Assembly (NCBI GenBank): GCA_050247075.1
Contig: JBFWUW010000006.1
Span: 72,804-136,803, forward strand
Reading direction: 5' to 3'
Length of the DNA: 64,000 bases
DNA from: JBFWUW01 sp050247075
GTDB taxonomy: Bacteria; Planctomycetota; Planctomycetia; Pirellulales; JBFWUW01
Below the pieces are notes generated by a model that saw only the letters and a list, made by a program, of their open reading frames with translations, was not told the DNA's origin and ran no database searches. Both the position numbers and the translations under genes were made by a program. Of the stretch, positions 27,202-35,680 are shown one piece after another (position 1 is the first letter of the stretch; every line of letters starts with the position of its first letter).

Positions 27202-27863
27202 TACAATCCCAGGGCCTGGTACAGCCGCGGGTCGCGCAGCGTGTCGATGACCAGCGAGGCCCGCGAAAAATCGTGATGGCGGCTGGGCTCGCCGGGGACG
27301 GCCACGGTAAACATGCCGGCGGCAGCGGCGGCCGTGCAGCCGTTATGGCTGTCCTCCAGCACCAGCACATCCGCCGGATCCAACCCCAGTCGCGCGGCCG
27401 CCTTCAAATAGATCTCGGGATGCGGTTTGCCCTCGACCACATCCTCGGCGGTCAGGATAAACTGAAACCGTGGCTCCAATTGGAACCGCGACATAACATT
27501 GCGGACAAACCCTATTCCACTGCTGGTGGCAACGGCTTTGGGCAATCCGGCGGATTCCAGCGCGGCCAGCAACTCCGTCAATCCGGGCATCATTTCCAGC
27601 CGGCTGGCCAGAATCTCCTCAAAGATCAACTCCGACTCGGCCATCAATTCCTCGGCCGTCTCTAGCAACCCGTGCCGGTCGATCATGACCTTTAGCGCCA
27701 CCCGACCCGGCCGGCCCATCATGGCGTTCTTGAGTTCGGCGTCAAAAATATATCCCCTGCGCTGGAGCAGTTCGCTTCCCACATCGGTGTGCAGCGCCTC
27801 GGTATTGAACATCAGGCCATCCATGTCAAAGACAACGGCCCGCGGCAGTCGGTGTGGCGGCAT
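27201..27863 (-). CDS. HAD-family phosphatase (beta-phosphoglucomutase-like subgroup)
   Basis: About 220 residues. Motif I is VVFDMDGLMFNTEALH (nucleophile Asp and acid/base Asp, DMDG), with a helical C1 cap. Motif II is KAVATSSG, motif III is the Lys in VVEGKPHPEIYLKAA, and motif IV is VLVLEDSHNG. This is the classic layout of the PGMB/CbbY-like HAD subgroup, acting on small sugar phosphates. The ATG at 27863 gives the family start; an ATG at 27902 adds a His-rich, unlikely N-terminus. It lies 21 bases downstream of the KDPG aldolase stop on the same strand if the longer start is used, 59 bases otherwise, so the two sugar-acid enzymes may be co-expressed. Confidence 0.88.
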   Translation of the reverse strand: MPPHRLPRAVVFDMDGLMFNTEALHTDVGSELLQRRGYIFDAELKNAMMGRPGRVALKVMIDRHGLLETAEELMAESELIFEEILASRLEMMPGLTELLAALESAGLPKAVATSSGIGFVRNVMSRFQLEPRFQFILTAEDVVEGKPHPEIYLKAAARLGLDPADVLVLEDSHNGCTAAAAAGMFTVAVPGEPSRHHDFSRASLVIDTLRDPRLYQALGL

Positions 27864-27922
27864 GAGGATAATCGTGTGGTGAAAGTGCGTTAGAGTTTCC
27901 ATGCCGTCCGTGAACAGCTACA

Positions 27923-28582
27923 TCACCCGCCAACGTCGCGAGCCTGGAATTCTCTCACGATCCCCACGTATTGCCGGGCCAGCGACTCGATGCGTTCAAA
28001 ATCGCCCTGCTCCACGGTCTTGGCTTCTACCAGCGATCCGCCAATGCCCAATGCGCAGGCACCGGCCCGCAAAAAATCGCCGGCTGTTTGCAAGTTGACG
28101 CCGCCGGTGGGCATGAGCTTGATTTGCGGCAACGGCCCGTGCAAGGCTTTCAGGTAGCTCGGCCCGGTCAGTTCCGAGGGAAAAATCTTGACGATATCGG
28201 CCCCTGCTTCCCACGCGGTGAGCACCTCGGTGGGAGTCAGCGCGCCGGGCATGATGAGCTTGTCGTATCGCTGGGCCAGGCCAATGACGTTCACATTGAC
28301 CGTGGGCGAAACCAAGAACTGGGCACCCGACAAGAAAGCCATGCGGGCGGTTTCGGTATCGAGAACCGTGCCCGCCCCCAACAAGATTCTATCCCCCAGA
28401 CGGTCGGCGACCTTCTCCAGAACCTTGTGCGCTTGCGGGACGGTGAAGGTAATCTCCATGACCTCCACGCCGCCGGCCAGCAGCGCGGCGGCCACATCAG
28501 CCAGCAATTCGCCGCTCTTGGCCCGCACGACAGCGACAATGCCTGAGTCGAGGACGCGTTTCAGGTCGGTTTCCTTGGGCAT
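27923..28582 (-). CDS. eda: 2-keto-3-deoxy-6-phosphogluconate / 4-hydroxy-2-oxoglutarate aldolase
   Basis: About 219 residues, full family length. VVRAKSGELLADVAAALLAGG, EITFTVPQA and LLGAGTVLDTETA precede the Schiff-base lysine in ADIVKIFPSE; MPTGGVNLQTAGDFLRAGA is the phosphate-binding part. It splits KDPG to pyruvate and glyceraldehyde-3-phosphate (Entner-Doudoroff or hexuronate catabolism) or KHG to pyruvate and glyoxylate. ATG 28582 is favoured because AGGA lies 6 bases upstream; the ATG at 28588 abuts that site. No other Entner-Doudoroff gene is in the window. Confidence 0.93.
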   Translation of the reverse strand: MPKETDLKRVLDSGIVAVVRAKSGELLADVAAALLAGGVEVMEITFTVPQAHKVLEKVADRLGDRILLGAGTVLDTETARMAFLSGAQFLVSPTVNVNVIGLAQRYDKLIMPGALTPTEVLTAWEAGADIVKIFPSELTGPSYLKALHGPLPQIKLMPTGGVNLQTAGDFLRAGACALGIGGSLVEAKTVEQGDFERIESLARQYVGIVREFQARDVGG

Positions 28583-28910
28583 CGGCATTCCTGCAATTTG
28601 GCGAACTGAATTGGTCTAGGGCTGGCTAATTTTGCCCCCATGATAACCGCGGAGTTTCCAGACGTCAGTAGGGTCAGGCGGCCGCCATCGACGGATAGGG
28701 GCTTTTCCGTGTTTCCGCACGCGGTGTTGCCTCTTACAATGGCGAGCGATGCCGCGGGGATTCTCGCGGCGGATTTTCTTGGGAACTCACGCGGAATAAC
28801 TTCGTCCTCAATCCCCCCTTTCCCGCTGGGAGAGGGCAGGTTGAGGGAGAAGAAAATGCAGAAGTTATTCCGCGTGAGTTTCTTACTTACCTCTACAACG
28901 GCGTGCCCTG
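28583..28910. other. Divergent intergenic region with structured elements, 328 bp
   Basis: This lies between eda (minus) and a CPBP-like gene (plus). It contains a small hairpin GCCGCG-N8-CGCGGC at 28751-28770 followed by GGATTTTCTT, and then the long palindrome described separately. A 112-residue frame reading through the palindrome from 28640 is not credible as a gene. Confidence 0.5.
28784..28880. repeat. Long hairpin element with perfect 20-bp inverted arms
   Basis: The arm at 28784-28803 (AACTCACGCGGAATAACTTC) is exactly complementary to 28861-28880. Inside, CCTCAA (28806-28811) pairs with TTGAGG (28841-28846), and around the apex CCCTTTCCCGCTGGGAGAGGG is nearly self-complementary. The whole 97-bp unit can fold into one long stem. 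It has the form of a miniature inverted-repeat or REP-type element, or a structured RNA, located about 30 bases before the next coding start. Confidence 0.7.
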
Positions 28911-29822
28911 GTGGACAAGAAACTTTGTGGCTGGCGCGATGTGGCCTTTCCGGTGTTGCTAAGCGCCGTCTCGTTTAGCGTGGCCAACGCGCTGTGGAAT
29001 CATCCTCAACTTAAGCTGTGGGAAGTTGTCCGCCCATCGATTCCGACGTATCTCATCGGCGGCAGCGGCGTGGCCCTGGTGCTGCTGTGGCTGGCGGCGC
29101 GGCGCGGGGTACTCACTTCCAAAAATGTGGGGCTGGACCTGTCGGGTTGGTCGGCCCCACGGCGGTTGGCCGGCGTGGGGATGATTCTGTTGATGGGGCT
29201 GGGGGGATACCTCAGCCTGCCCGCTCCGCCGGCGCAGCCCGGTGCCGCCACTGCGGCAGACGCGGATCTAAATGCACAAAGTCCAAGCCAGCCGCTAGCC
29301 GCCGCCACGCACCCCAAGCCCAGTTGGGGCGACTACTGCTTTTGGTTCGTCCATTTGCTTTCGGCCAGCCTGGCCGAGTTGCTGGTTTTTTGTTGTTTGA
29401 TGTTTTGCCTGTTGGAAAGATGGCTCCGCAGTCGCGGCATGGGGGCCTTTGTTGCTTGGCTGGTGGCGGCCGTGGTGGCCAGCGTGGGGTTTGGCCTGTA
29501 CCACTACACGCACGAACCCCGTTGGTACGGGTACGTCTATTTCCCGCTGATGCCCGTGATGATGATGAACCTGGCCTATTTTGGCCTGTCGCGAAATTTC
29601 TACCTGACGCTGATGCTTCATAATTCCTTTGCGGCGGTAGGCTTTACGCAAGAACAATACGCCACGTACCCGCCCCATCGCGATGTCGATCCGGCGACTT
29701 ACCTGGCACCGCAAGAATTATGGCCGCTGCTGGTGTCGTTCATTGTCCCCTTTCTGGCCTTACATGCTTTGGAGTACTGGGGCTTTGGCCGCAACGGCGA
29801 GCAAGTTTCCGGCGGCAAGTAG
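28911..29822 (+). CDS. CPBP-like (Abi/CAAX-protease-related) membrane protein
   Basis: A 303-residue polytopic protein starting at GTG without a clear ribosome binding site. About eight hydrophobic segments. SLAELLVFCCLMFCLLERW, FGLYHYTHEP and LTLMLHNSFA correspond in order to the EExxxR, FxxxH and HxxxN motifs of the CPBP/Rce1 intramembrane protease superfamily. The first motif has Ala-Glu instead of Glu-Glu and lacks the expected Arg spacing, so proteolytic activity is uncertain. An Ala/Pro/Gln-rich loop at about 100-140 faces a membrane side. Planctomycetes have many such proteins of unknown role. Confidence 0.65.
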   Translation: MDKKLCGWRDVAFPVLLSAVSFSVANALWNHPQLKLWEVVRPSIPTYLIGGSGVALVLLWLAARRGVLTSKNVGLDLSGWSAPRRLAGVGMILLMGLGGYLSLPAPPAQPGAATAADADLNAQSPSQPLAAATHPKPSWGDYCFWFVHLLSASLAELLVFCCLMFCLLERWLRSRGMGAFVAWLVAAVVASVGFGLYHYTHEPRWYGYVYFPLMPVMMMNLAYFGLSRNFYLTLMLHNSFAAVGFTQEQYATYPPHRDVDPATYLAPQELWPLLVSFIVPFLALHALEYWGFGRNGEQVSGGK

Positions 29823-29841
29823 GGGGCTGGGTGAGAAATCG

Positions 29842-32800
29842 TCACGGCGTCGTTTCGCCATTCACCGTCACGACGTCCACTTTTGCCCAGTAGCCAAATT
29901 CCCAGGCCCAGTCGTTGGCCCGGTTCTCGACTTCCAGCTTTACGGTCTGGCCGGCCAGCGGTGTCAGATCGACGCGGATCTCGGCCCAGCCATCGCGGGT
30001 GGTCTTGGCCCCAATAATCGACTCGTGTAGCGTCTTGCCGTTAGCGCGAACCACCAACTGCCAGTCGCCGCGGTGATCGTGCGAGGCCTGCACCACCAAT
30101 TCGGTCTGGCCGCCCGCCGGTATCTCCACCTGGCGATGCAGCACAGCCGGCGTTTTTTGATTAACCGGGTGCGTGCGCACGACCCCCTCGCGGCCAAAAT
30201 GTTTGGCCACCAGTCCCACGCCGCGCTCGCCCGACGCTTCAATGCGAAAGCCCGGGGCGACTTCACCCAGAATCTCGTTGAACGCCGCGGAGTCCAACGT
30301 CTCGCGGGGGAGCAGTTCGCGCAGGCCCGGCAGTTGCCGCGCGGCGGGGTCGGTTGGTGGTTTGTCCAGCGTGATGTAAGCAAATAGGTCGGCCAGTTCC
30401 TCCGGCTTAAGCTGCTTTTCGACCCCTTCGGGCATCATCGACAACTTGCTGATCTCGAACTCGTCGATGTCGCCGCGAGGGACGGTCTCCAACTTTCCCC
30501 CTTGCAGCTTCAGCACCACCCGTTCGTCGCTCTCTTCCACCAACAACCCCAGCAGCACGCGGCCGTCGTTGGTGACCAGCGTGCGGGCCTGGTACGCGGC
30601 CCCAATCACCAGGCTTGGGTCGAAGACGTTGGAAAGCAGTTGCGCGTAAGAACTGCGGCCGTTAAGTGTGATGTCTGGGCCTACCTCTTGCCCTTCCCCG
30701 TACATCTTGTGGCATTGGCCGCAGACCTTTTTGAACACCGCCTGCCCGGCGTGCGGGTTGCCAGGATTAGCCCGCAGAAAAGTTCTCATGCGGGCGATGA
30801 CCTCCTCGCGTTGCGGGTTGCGGTCCTCGCGCAACGTGCCCCACACGGCTTGCACCGCCGCGGCCAGTTCCTCGTCGCCGCCGGCCAACAGCTTGCGGAC
30901 CTGGTTGACGTTCAGGGCATCGGCGGGAATTTGCTTGTCGCCAATCGCCGCTAATAGCCGTTTGGACCAGGTAGCCCGCTGCGTCAGCAGTTCAATCGCC
31001 TTGGGCTGCAAGTCGCCCGCCAATTTGGGATAGGCCGATGCCACGATATCGGCCACGCGGGGATCCTCCAACCGCCCCAGCGCAGCCAACAGCAATGCCG
31101 GCCACTGCACGCTAGGGGGTTGCGGGTCGGTCAGTGCCGGTTCGACCGAGTCGAGCAGTTTGATATCGGCCGCGGCGACCAATGCCTCGAGCGCCGCCAA
31201 ACGCAGCGGTTCGGGTTGCTCGCGATTGGCAAAGGTTGCCCGCACGGCGGCCAGGCCCGCAGGGTCTTTCCAAGTGGTCAGCAGCAACGCGGCATCGAGC
31301 TGCAAGGGATGGCTGGGGTCTGCCAACAACACTTGTAGCAGACGTGGGCTCATCCGCTGTTGCAGCGCAGCGAGTTGCTCACCGGCGATTTCCCGCGTTT
31401 GCGTCTTGCGGGCCAGCGCCCCCAAAAATAGCCGCGCAGCGCTGGTATCGGGCGCGGTTCCGCCAGCCACCAGGTCGTACAGCCGTTCCGCCTGCTCGGC
31501 GTCGAACTGCTTGCGGGCAATCACGCGCTCGATCAAGCGGGGCATGATGGCCGTCACCCCTGGCACTTTCGGCGGGTCCATGTCGCGAAGGAGGGCCACG
31601 AACCGGTCGCTGTCTTCCTCCAGCAGCGGATGGACGTTTTGCCAGACTATATGGGGAATCAGTTTGTCTTCGCCGGAAGTCTCCAATACGTCGGCCAGTA
31701 GATCGACCGCATCCAGCCCGTCAATCTTGCGTGCCGCGATGGCGACTTGCAGGCGGACATCGGCCGATGGATCGCCGGCCAGTTCCTCAACTCGCCGACA
31801 GACCGGCGCCGGCACGTTACGCATGTTGCCCGCCGCGCGCACACCCCAAGCGCGAAAGCCCGGATCGTCATGCGACATTAGCTTGAGCAACATCGCCACG
31901 TCCAATGTGCCGCCACCGGTCATCGCCCATAGCCCGTGCATTCGCGCCTTCCGCAACGCATTGCCGTCGGCGATTAATTTCTTCAGCATTCCCGCCGCGG
32001 GACCGCTTGAATCCGCGGCCACGCGCTCCGTCAGCAGGCGCTGCGCCATGTCGCGGTCGTAGACGTTGGCACTTCCCAGCAGCTTCAACAACTCGGCATC
32101 GCTCGATTTTGACAGATCAAAGCCAGTCCGCCGCGGCACGTCTTTGTAGCATACGCGATAGAGCCGCCCGCGAAGCCGGTCGATCCCCTCTGGGTCGCGG
32201 CCGGCGTCTTGATAACAGTGGTAGCGGTCGTACCAATCCAGCACGTACAGGCAGCCATCCGGGCCGGTCTTTTGCACCACGGGCATGAACCAGGCATCAT
32301 TGGCGGTTAAAAAATCATCCGCCGGTTTGGCGAAATAGGTCGATCCGTCGCGTTCCAGCACGTCCACGTTAATACAGCCGCCGTGGATGTTGCCCATGTA
32401 GAGCCGCTCGCGGTACTCGGCGGGGTAGGCGTTGCTATCGAAAAAAGTGATGCCGCAGTAGGCCGCCTTTTGGTGCTTGTGCTTGACGATCGACTCGATC
32501 TTCCACGTATGCGGCGGGTAAGGGCCGCCTTGACGGTGGTAGTATCCGCTTTCGGTGATGTGCCACAGATGATCGATCACACAGGCGCTGAAAAACGCAC
32601 TCCCCTCGTTGTCGAACGCTACACCCCAAGGGTTGCTGGTCCCCTCGGCGAAGACTTCAAAATCCCGCGTCCGCGGATGAATACGAAACAATGCACAGGT
32701 GAACTCATGCGTCTGGCCGCGGTATTCGATCTTGCTAGGGTTGAAAACGCCGTTGATGCCGTACAGCCAGCCGTCTGGTCCCCAGGTAAGAGAATTGGGT

Positions 32801-33372
32801 AGTTCGTGGGTGTCGGCCCGGCCAAACCCGGTGACCACTACCTCCTGCTTGTCGGCCCGGCCGTCGCCGTCGGTGTCTTGCAAGAACAGCAGATCGGGCG
32901 AGTTGGCCACCCAAACCCCGCCATGCCCCACGGCAATGCCCGACGGAATATTCAGCCCCTCGGCGAAAATCGTGAACTTGTCGGCCGCGCCGTCGCCATC
33001 GGTATCTTCCATGATCTTGATGCGGTCCCGCCCTGGTCCCGCCGAATGTCGGGGGTACTCTAAGCTTTCCGTCACCCACACCCGGCCGCGTTCGTCAAAC
33101 GTCATGGCTACCGGGTTGACCAGATCAGGCTCGCTGGCCACCAGTTCCACGGCGAATCCCTCTGGCACGGCCATCTTGGCCACGGCTTCTTGGGGTGAAA
33201 GTGGCGGTCCCGGCGGCTTATCTTGCGCGTGGGGAATTGGTTCTCTCTTGGCCGGCGCTGGATCGGCGGCAAAGAGCGAGGTTTCAAGGCCTGGCAGCCA
33301 GCCGCCACACAGCGCCAACACAGCCAGGCTCCACGTTAGCCGACGGCAAGAGAACACAAGAATCGACAGCAT
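29842..33372 (-). CDS. PVC-type cytochrome c / membrane-bound dehydrogenase with HEAT repeats
   Basis: A 1176-residue secreted protein with an N-terminal hydrophobic signal (about 10-35). Residues 60-410 are a beta-propeller dehydrogenase domain like glucose/sorbosone dehydrogenases, with two EF-hand-like calcium loops DTDGDGAADKF (123-133) and DTDGDGRADKQ (166-176). Residues 420-850 are HEAT-like helical repeats. The heme c site is CGQCH (884-888), with a likely distal Met in KLSMMPEG (about 979). The C-terminal 140 residues form a carbohydrate-binding-like beta-sandwich (WQLVVRANGKTLHES). This domain order is a hallmark of Planctomycetes and Verrucomicrobia. It probably oxidises sugars or alcohols in the periplasm. 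It lies 30 bases downstream of the TIGR03067 gene. Confidence 0.93.
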   Translation of the reverse strand: MLSILVFSCRRLTWSLAVLALCGGWLPGLETSLFAADPAPAKREPIPHAQDKPPGPPLSPQEAVAKMAVPEGFAVELVASEPDLVNPVAMTFDERGRVWVTESLEYPRHSAGPGRDRIKIMEDTDGDGAADKFTIFAEGLNIPSGIAVGHGGVWVANSPDLLFLQDTDGDGRADKQEVVVTGFGRADTHELPNSLTWGPDGWLYGINGVFNPSKIEYRGQTHEFTCALFRIHPRTRDFEVFAEGTSNPWGVAFDNEGSAFFSACVIDHLWHITESGYYHRQGGPYPPHTWKIESIVKHKHQKAAYCGITFFDSNAYPAEYRERLYMGNIHGGCINVDVLERDGSTYFAKPADDFLTANDAWFMPVVQKTGPDGCLYVLDWYDRYHCYQDAGRDPEGIDRLRGRLYRVCYKDVPRRTGFDLSKSSDAELLKLLGSANVYDRDMAQRLLTERVAADSSGPAAGMLKKLIADGNALRKARMHGLWAMTGGGTLDVAMLLKLMSHDDPGFRAWGVRAAGNMRNVPAPVCRRVEELAGDPSADVRLQVAIAARKIDGLDAVDLLADVLETSGEDKLIPHIVWQNVHPLLEEDSDRFVALLRDMDPPKVPGVTAIMPRLIERVIARKQFDAEQAERLYDLVAGGTAPDTSAARLFLGALARKTQTREIAGEQLAALQQRMSPRLLQVLLADPSHPLQLDAALLLTTWKDPAGLAAVRATFANREQPEPLRLAALEALVAAADIKLLDSVEPALTDPQPPSVQWPALLLAALGRLEDPRVADIVASAYPKLAGDLQPKAIELLTQRATWSKRLLAAIGDKQIPADALNVNQVRKLLAGGDEELAAAVQAVWGTLREDRNPQREEVIARMRTFLRANPGNPHAGQAVFKKVCGQCHKMYGEGQEVGPDITLNGRSSYAQLLSNVFDPSLVIGAAYQARTLVTNDGRVLLGLLVEESDERVVLKLQGGKLETVPRGDIDEFEISKLSMMPEGVEKQLKPEELADLFAYITLDKPPTDPAARQLPGLRELLPRETLDSAAFNEILGEVAPGFRIEASGERGVGLVAKHFGREGVVRTHPVNQKTPAVLHRQVEIPAGGQTELVVQASHDHRGDWQLVVRANGKTLHESIIGAKTTRDGWAEIRVDLTPLAGQTVKLEVENRANDWAWEFGYWAKVDVVTVNGETTP

Positions 33373-33402
33373 GGGTTGCTCGATGAGGAAAAGAGTCTCG
33401 CT

Positions 33403-34278
33403 TCATTCGATGGTAAAAGGCAGGCTATCGTCCAAGTCCTGGCGGTCTTTCTCGGACATGCCGTCGCGCAACACGCGAATGGTGTACCCGCCCACCAGCA
33501 CGTTTCCCTCGACATACATCCAGTCCGAGATTTCATCGCGGGCCACACTGACTGGATCGCCCAGAGCGACATCTTCGACAAACTCCGGATCGTTGGCGAT
33601 ATTGCCGTGGAACTTCTTGCCATCGAATCGCACTTCCGACAACCAGAAGTGCTCCACCTTCTCTTTGCCTTGAATGGGCATTTTGACCGAAAAGCTTTCT
33701 TGGTCTTGGCCCGGCTTCCTGAGGGCTTTGATGAAGTCACCCACTGTCTTGCGCGCTTGGGCAATGGCCTCGTTCATCTTGGCGTTGTCTTGTTCGACAT
33801 CGATGGTGCCGCCAATATCTAGCCCAGGTTCGTCATCGTCGGCCCGTTCGAAATGTGCCAGGCTATGGCTGCTTCCCTCGGACGAGTCAAATTCCGTCGG
33901 GCGTTCGTCACCGACCTCCGCCTGGCACATTTGCAACCCGTCGCCGGCAATCCGCACGATGCTCTGCTGGACTTTGCCCTTGTCCTTGCCCGATTTGATC
34001 CGTTGGTCCAGGGTGGCCGGCGAACTGGCGGCATTCAGTTTAACTTTGCCGCGTTCAACTTCTTGGCCGCCAATGTATGTAACGAACGTGCCGCCCTTCA
34101 CCTCCAACAAAATTTGAGCCTTCTTGATAACCTCGGCCGGCGCATCTTTTCCTCCCCGGCGCAGCGAGACCATCAGCCAACGGCCTTGCAAATCGTCCAG
34201 TTGCAGTTTCTCAGCATCTTCCGCCCATGCCAACTGCCCACACAGCAAAAGACTCAAAACGCCCATTGCTAATCGCAT
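33403..34278 (-). CDS. Secreted TIGR03067-DUF2314 fusion protein
   Basis: A 291-residue protein with a signal peptide (LAMGVLSLLLCGQLAWA, cleaved before EDAEK). Residues 24-140 match the planctomycete TIGR03067 domain: LDDLQGRWLMVSLRRGG, KGGTFVTYIGGQEVERG, QSIVRIAGDGLQMC. Residues 160-290 match DUF2314: EHFWLSEVRFDGKKFHG, GDPVSVARDEISDWMYVEG and GGYTIRVLRDGMSEKDR. Neither domain has an established function; TIGR03067 proteins are greatly expanded in this phylum. Both domains in one secreted chain is uncommon to my knowledge. Confidence 0.82.
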   Translation of the reverse strand: MRLAMGVLSLLLCGQLAWAEDAEKLQLDDLQGRWLMVSLRRGGKDAPAEVIKKAQILLEVKGGTFVTYIGGQEVERGKVKLNAASSPATLDQRIKSGKDKGKVQQSIVRIAGDGLQMCQAEVGDERPTEFDSSEGSSHSLAHFERADDDEPGLDIGGTIDVEQDNAKMNEAIAQARKTVGDFIKALRKPGQDQESFSVKMPIQGKEKVEHFWLSEVRFDGKKFHGNIANDPEFVEDVALGDPVSVARDEISDWMYVEGNVLVGGYTIRVLRDGMSEKDRQDLDDSLPFTIE

Positions 34279-34462
34279 GTTTGCACCTTGATGTTGATTG
34301 CCATTTTATGTCGGTCCGAGGACCCATGCGGCTACCGCTTGTAAGCGATAATCGTAGTCCGCCGGAAATCACCTCGCAATCATTGCCCCAGTTGCCAGGC
34401 GCTTGCGCCGTTCTGCCGCGGCCCGTTTCTTGTTATCTTCAAGAAGCATTGCCAGTTGCCTT

Positions 34463-34467
34463 AGGAG
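34463..34467 (+). promoter_or_regulatory. Ribosome binding site of the ABC ATPase
   Basis: AGGAG lies 10 bases before ATG 34478 and decides that start against an in-frame start at 34403, whose extra residues are Arg/Ser/Ala-rich and unlike the family. Confidence 0.7.
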
Positions 34468-34477
34468 ATGTACCGCC

Positions 34478-35437
34478 ATGCCCGCCACCGCCGCCAGCCC
34501 CGCCCAACATGATCTGGTCTTGGAATGCCAAGGCGTGGAACAGGCCTTCGGATCGAAGCGGGTGCTATGCGATGTGAACCTGAAGATCGCCCGCGGGCAG
34601 ATCGTGGCCCTGGTAGGGCCCAGCGGCTGCGGCAAATCGACCTTGTTGCGGGCCATTCTGGGGACGCATCCGCCTCAAGCGGGGGAGATCACGATGAATG
34701 GCGAGCGCGTGGTGGGGCCCGGCCGCAAGCGGGGGATTGTCTACCAGCGGTACTCGCTGTTTCCGTTTCTCACGGCCCAAAAAAACGTGGCCTTCGGGCT
34801 GATGTTGGACCAGACCAATTTGTGGCAGCGCTGTTTCACATTTTGGAAGTGGCTCAAACTGCGGCAGCGGCACCTGGAGGAATCGACCGCGCTGCTCGAC
34901 CGGCTGAAACTGGGACCGGCCGTGCATCAGTACCCCACCGAGATGTCGGGTGGAATGTGCCAGCGCGTGGCGATTGCCCAGGCCCTGGTGATGAAGCCCG
35001 ACGTGCTGCTGCTGGACGAACCGTTTGGCGCGCTCGACGAAGCCACCCGCGAGGAAATGCAGCAGACCCTGCTGGACCTGTACCAAGAAAACCTGAAAGC
35101 CCGGCAAGCAGGCCTGCCTGCACCGTACACCATTTTGATCGTGACACACGAATTGAACGAGGCGATCTACGTGGCCGACCGAGTGATTGGCCTGTCGCAA
35201 TACTGGGACTGGCAAGGGGAAGGGCTGCCCGCCTCGCCCGGTGCCACGGTCGTCTACGACGCCGTCTCGCCGGTCTTCAACCGCTGCTCCGAGCAAGAAG
35301 CCGCCGCCTACGCCCGCCAGCGCGAGGAACTCCGCTCCGCCGTCTTTGATCCGGCGGTCCCCACCCGGCGCGGCGAGTTCGTCCGCTTCTGGAAAGAAGT
35401 CGAGGAGGGCCGCGGCGTGGGGGTGATGCAGCGGTAG
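34478..35437 (+). CDS. ABC transporter ATP-binding protein (nitrate/sulfonate/taurine-type), orphan
   Basis: About 319 residues. Walker A is LVGPSGCGKSTLL, the Q-loop region is YQRYSLFPFLTAQKNV, the signature is EMSGGMCQRVAIAQALVMKP, Walker B is VLLLDEPFGALDE, and the H-loop is LIVTHELNEAIYV. The YSLFP and ALDEATREEMQ features put it with NrtD/SsuB/TauB-type importers. About 30 extra residues after the Q-loop (NLWQRCFTFWKWLKLRQRHLE) and a 50-residue C-terminal tail are unusual. No permease or binding-protein gene is adjacent on either side, so partners must be elsewhere. The gene upstream is divergent and the gene downstream is convergent. Confidence 0.87.
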   Translation: MPATAASPAQHDLVLECQGVEQAFGSKRVLCDVNLKIARGQIVALVGPSGCGKSTLLRAILGTHPPQAGEITMNGERVVGPGRKRGIVYQRYSLFPFLTAQKNVAFGLMLDQTNLWQRCFTFWKWLKLRQRHLEESTALLDRLKLGPAVHQYPTEMSGGMCQRVAIAQALVMKPDVLLLDEPFGALDEATREEMQQTLLDLYQENLKARQAGLPAPYTILIVTHELNEAIYVADRVIGLSQYWDWQGEGLPASPGATVVYDAVSPVFNRCSEQEAAAYARQREELRSAVFDPAVPTRRGEFVRFWKEVEEGRGVGVMQR

Positions 35438-35542
35438 GGAAGGGAGCCATGCCCCAACATAGCCGCCAGCTTCTGCCGCGCCGGCTTGACCCGCACTCGA
35501 TTTGCCGACCTTGCTTACAGCAGACCTCGCAGGCCAGGCCGG

Positions 35543-35649
35543 TTAGCCGCGACGCGGCAGCGGAGCGCCATTGGCTTTCATGCGGTCGACCGCTTACAAA
35601 GGGAAGACAGTATCGTGGTGCCAGCGCTCCGCTAGTGTGTTGCGGCTAA
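35543..35649. repeat. Imperfect 26-bp inverted repeat between convergent genes
   Basis: The left arm 35543-35568 (TTAGCCGC...AGCGGAGCGC) and right arm 35624-35649 are complementary at 21 of 26 positions, with perfect 8- and 10-bp ends and a 55-base loop. It lies in the 243-bp gap between an ABC ATPase (plus) and a secreted protein (minus), which otherwise looks empty. It is a candidate REP/MITE-like element or bidirectional terminator. Confidence 0.6.
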
Positions 35650-35680
35650 ACTTCGCCGAGCAAGTGCACGCCAATGCCTG

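Noticed and set aside
28640..28978. A 112-residue frame before the CPBP-like gene
   Set aside because: It runs straight through the 97-bp palindrome and overlaps the next gene; there is no ribosome binding site or family-like sequence.
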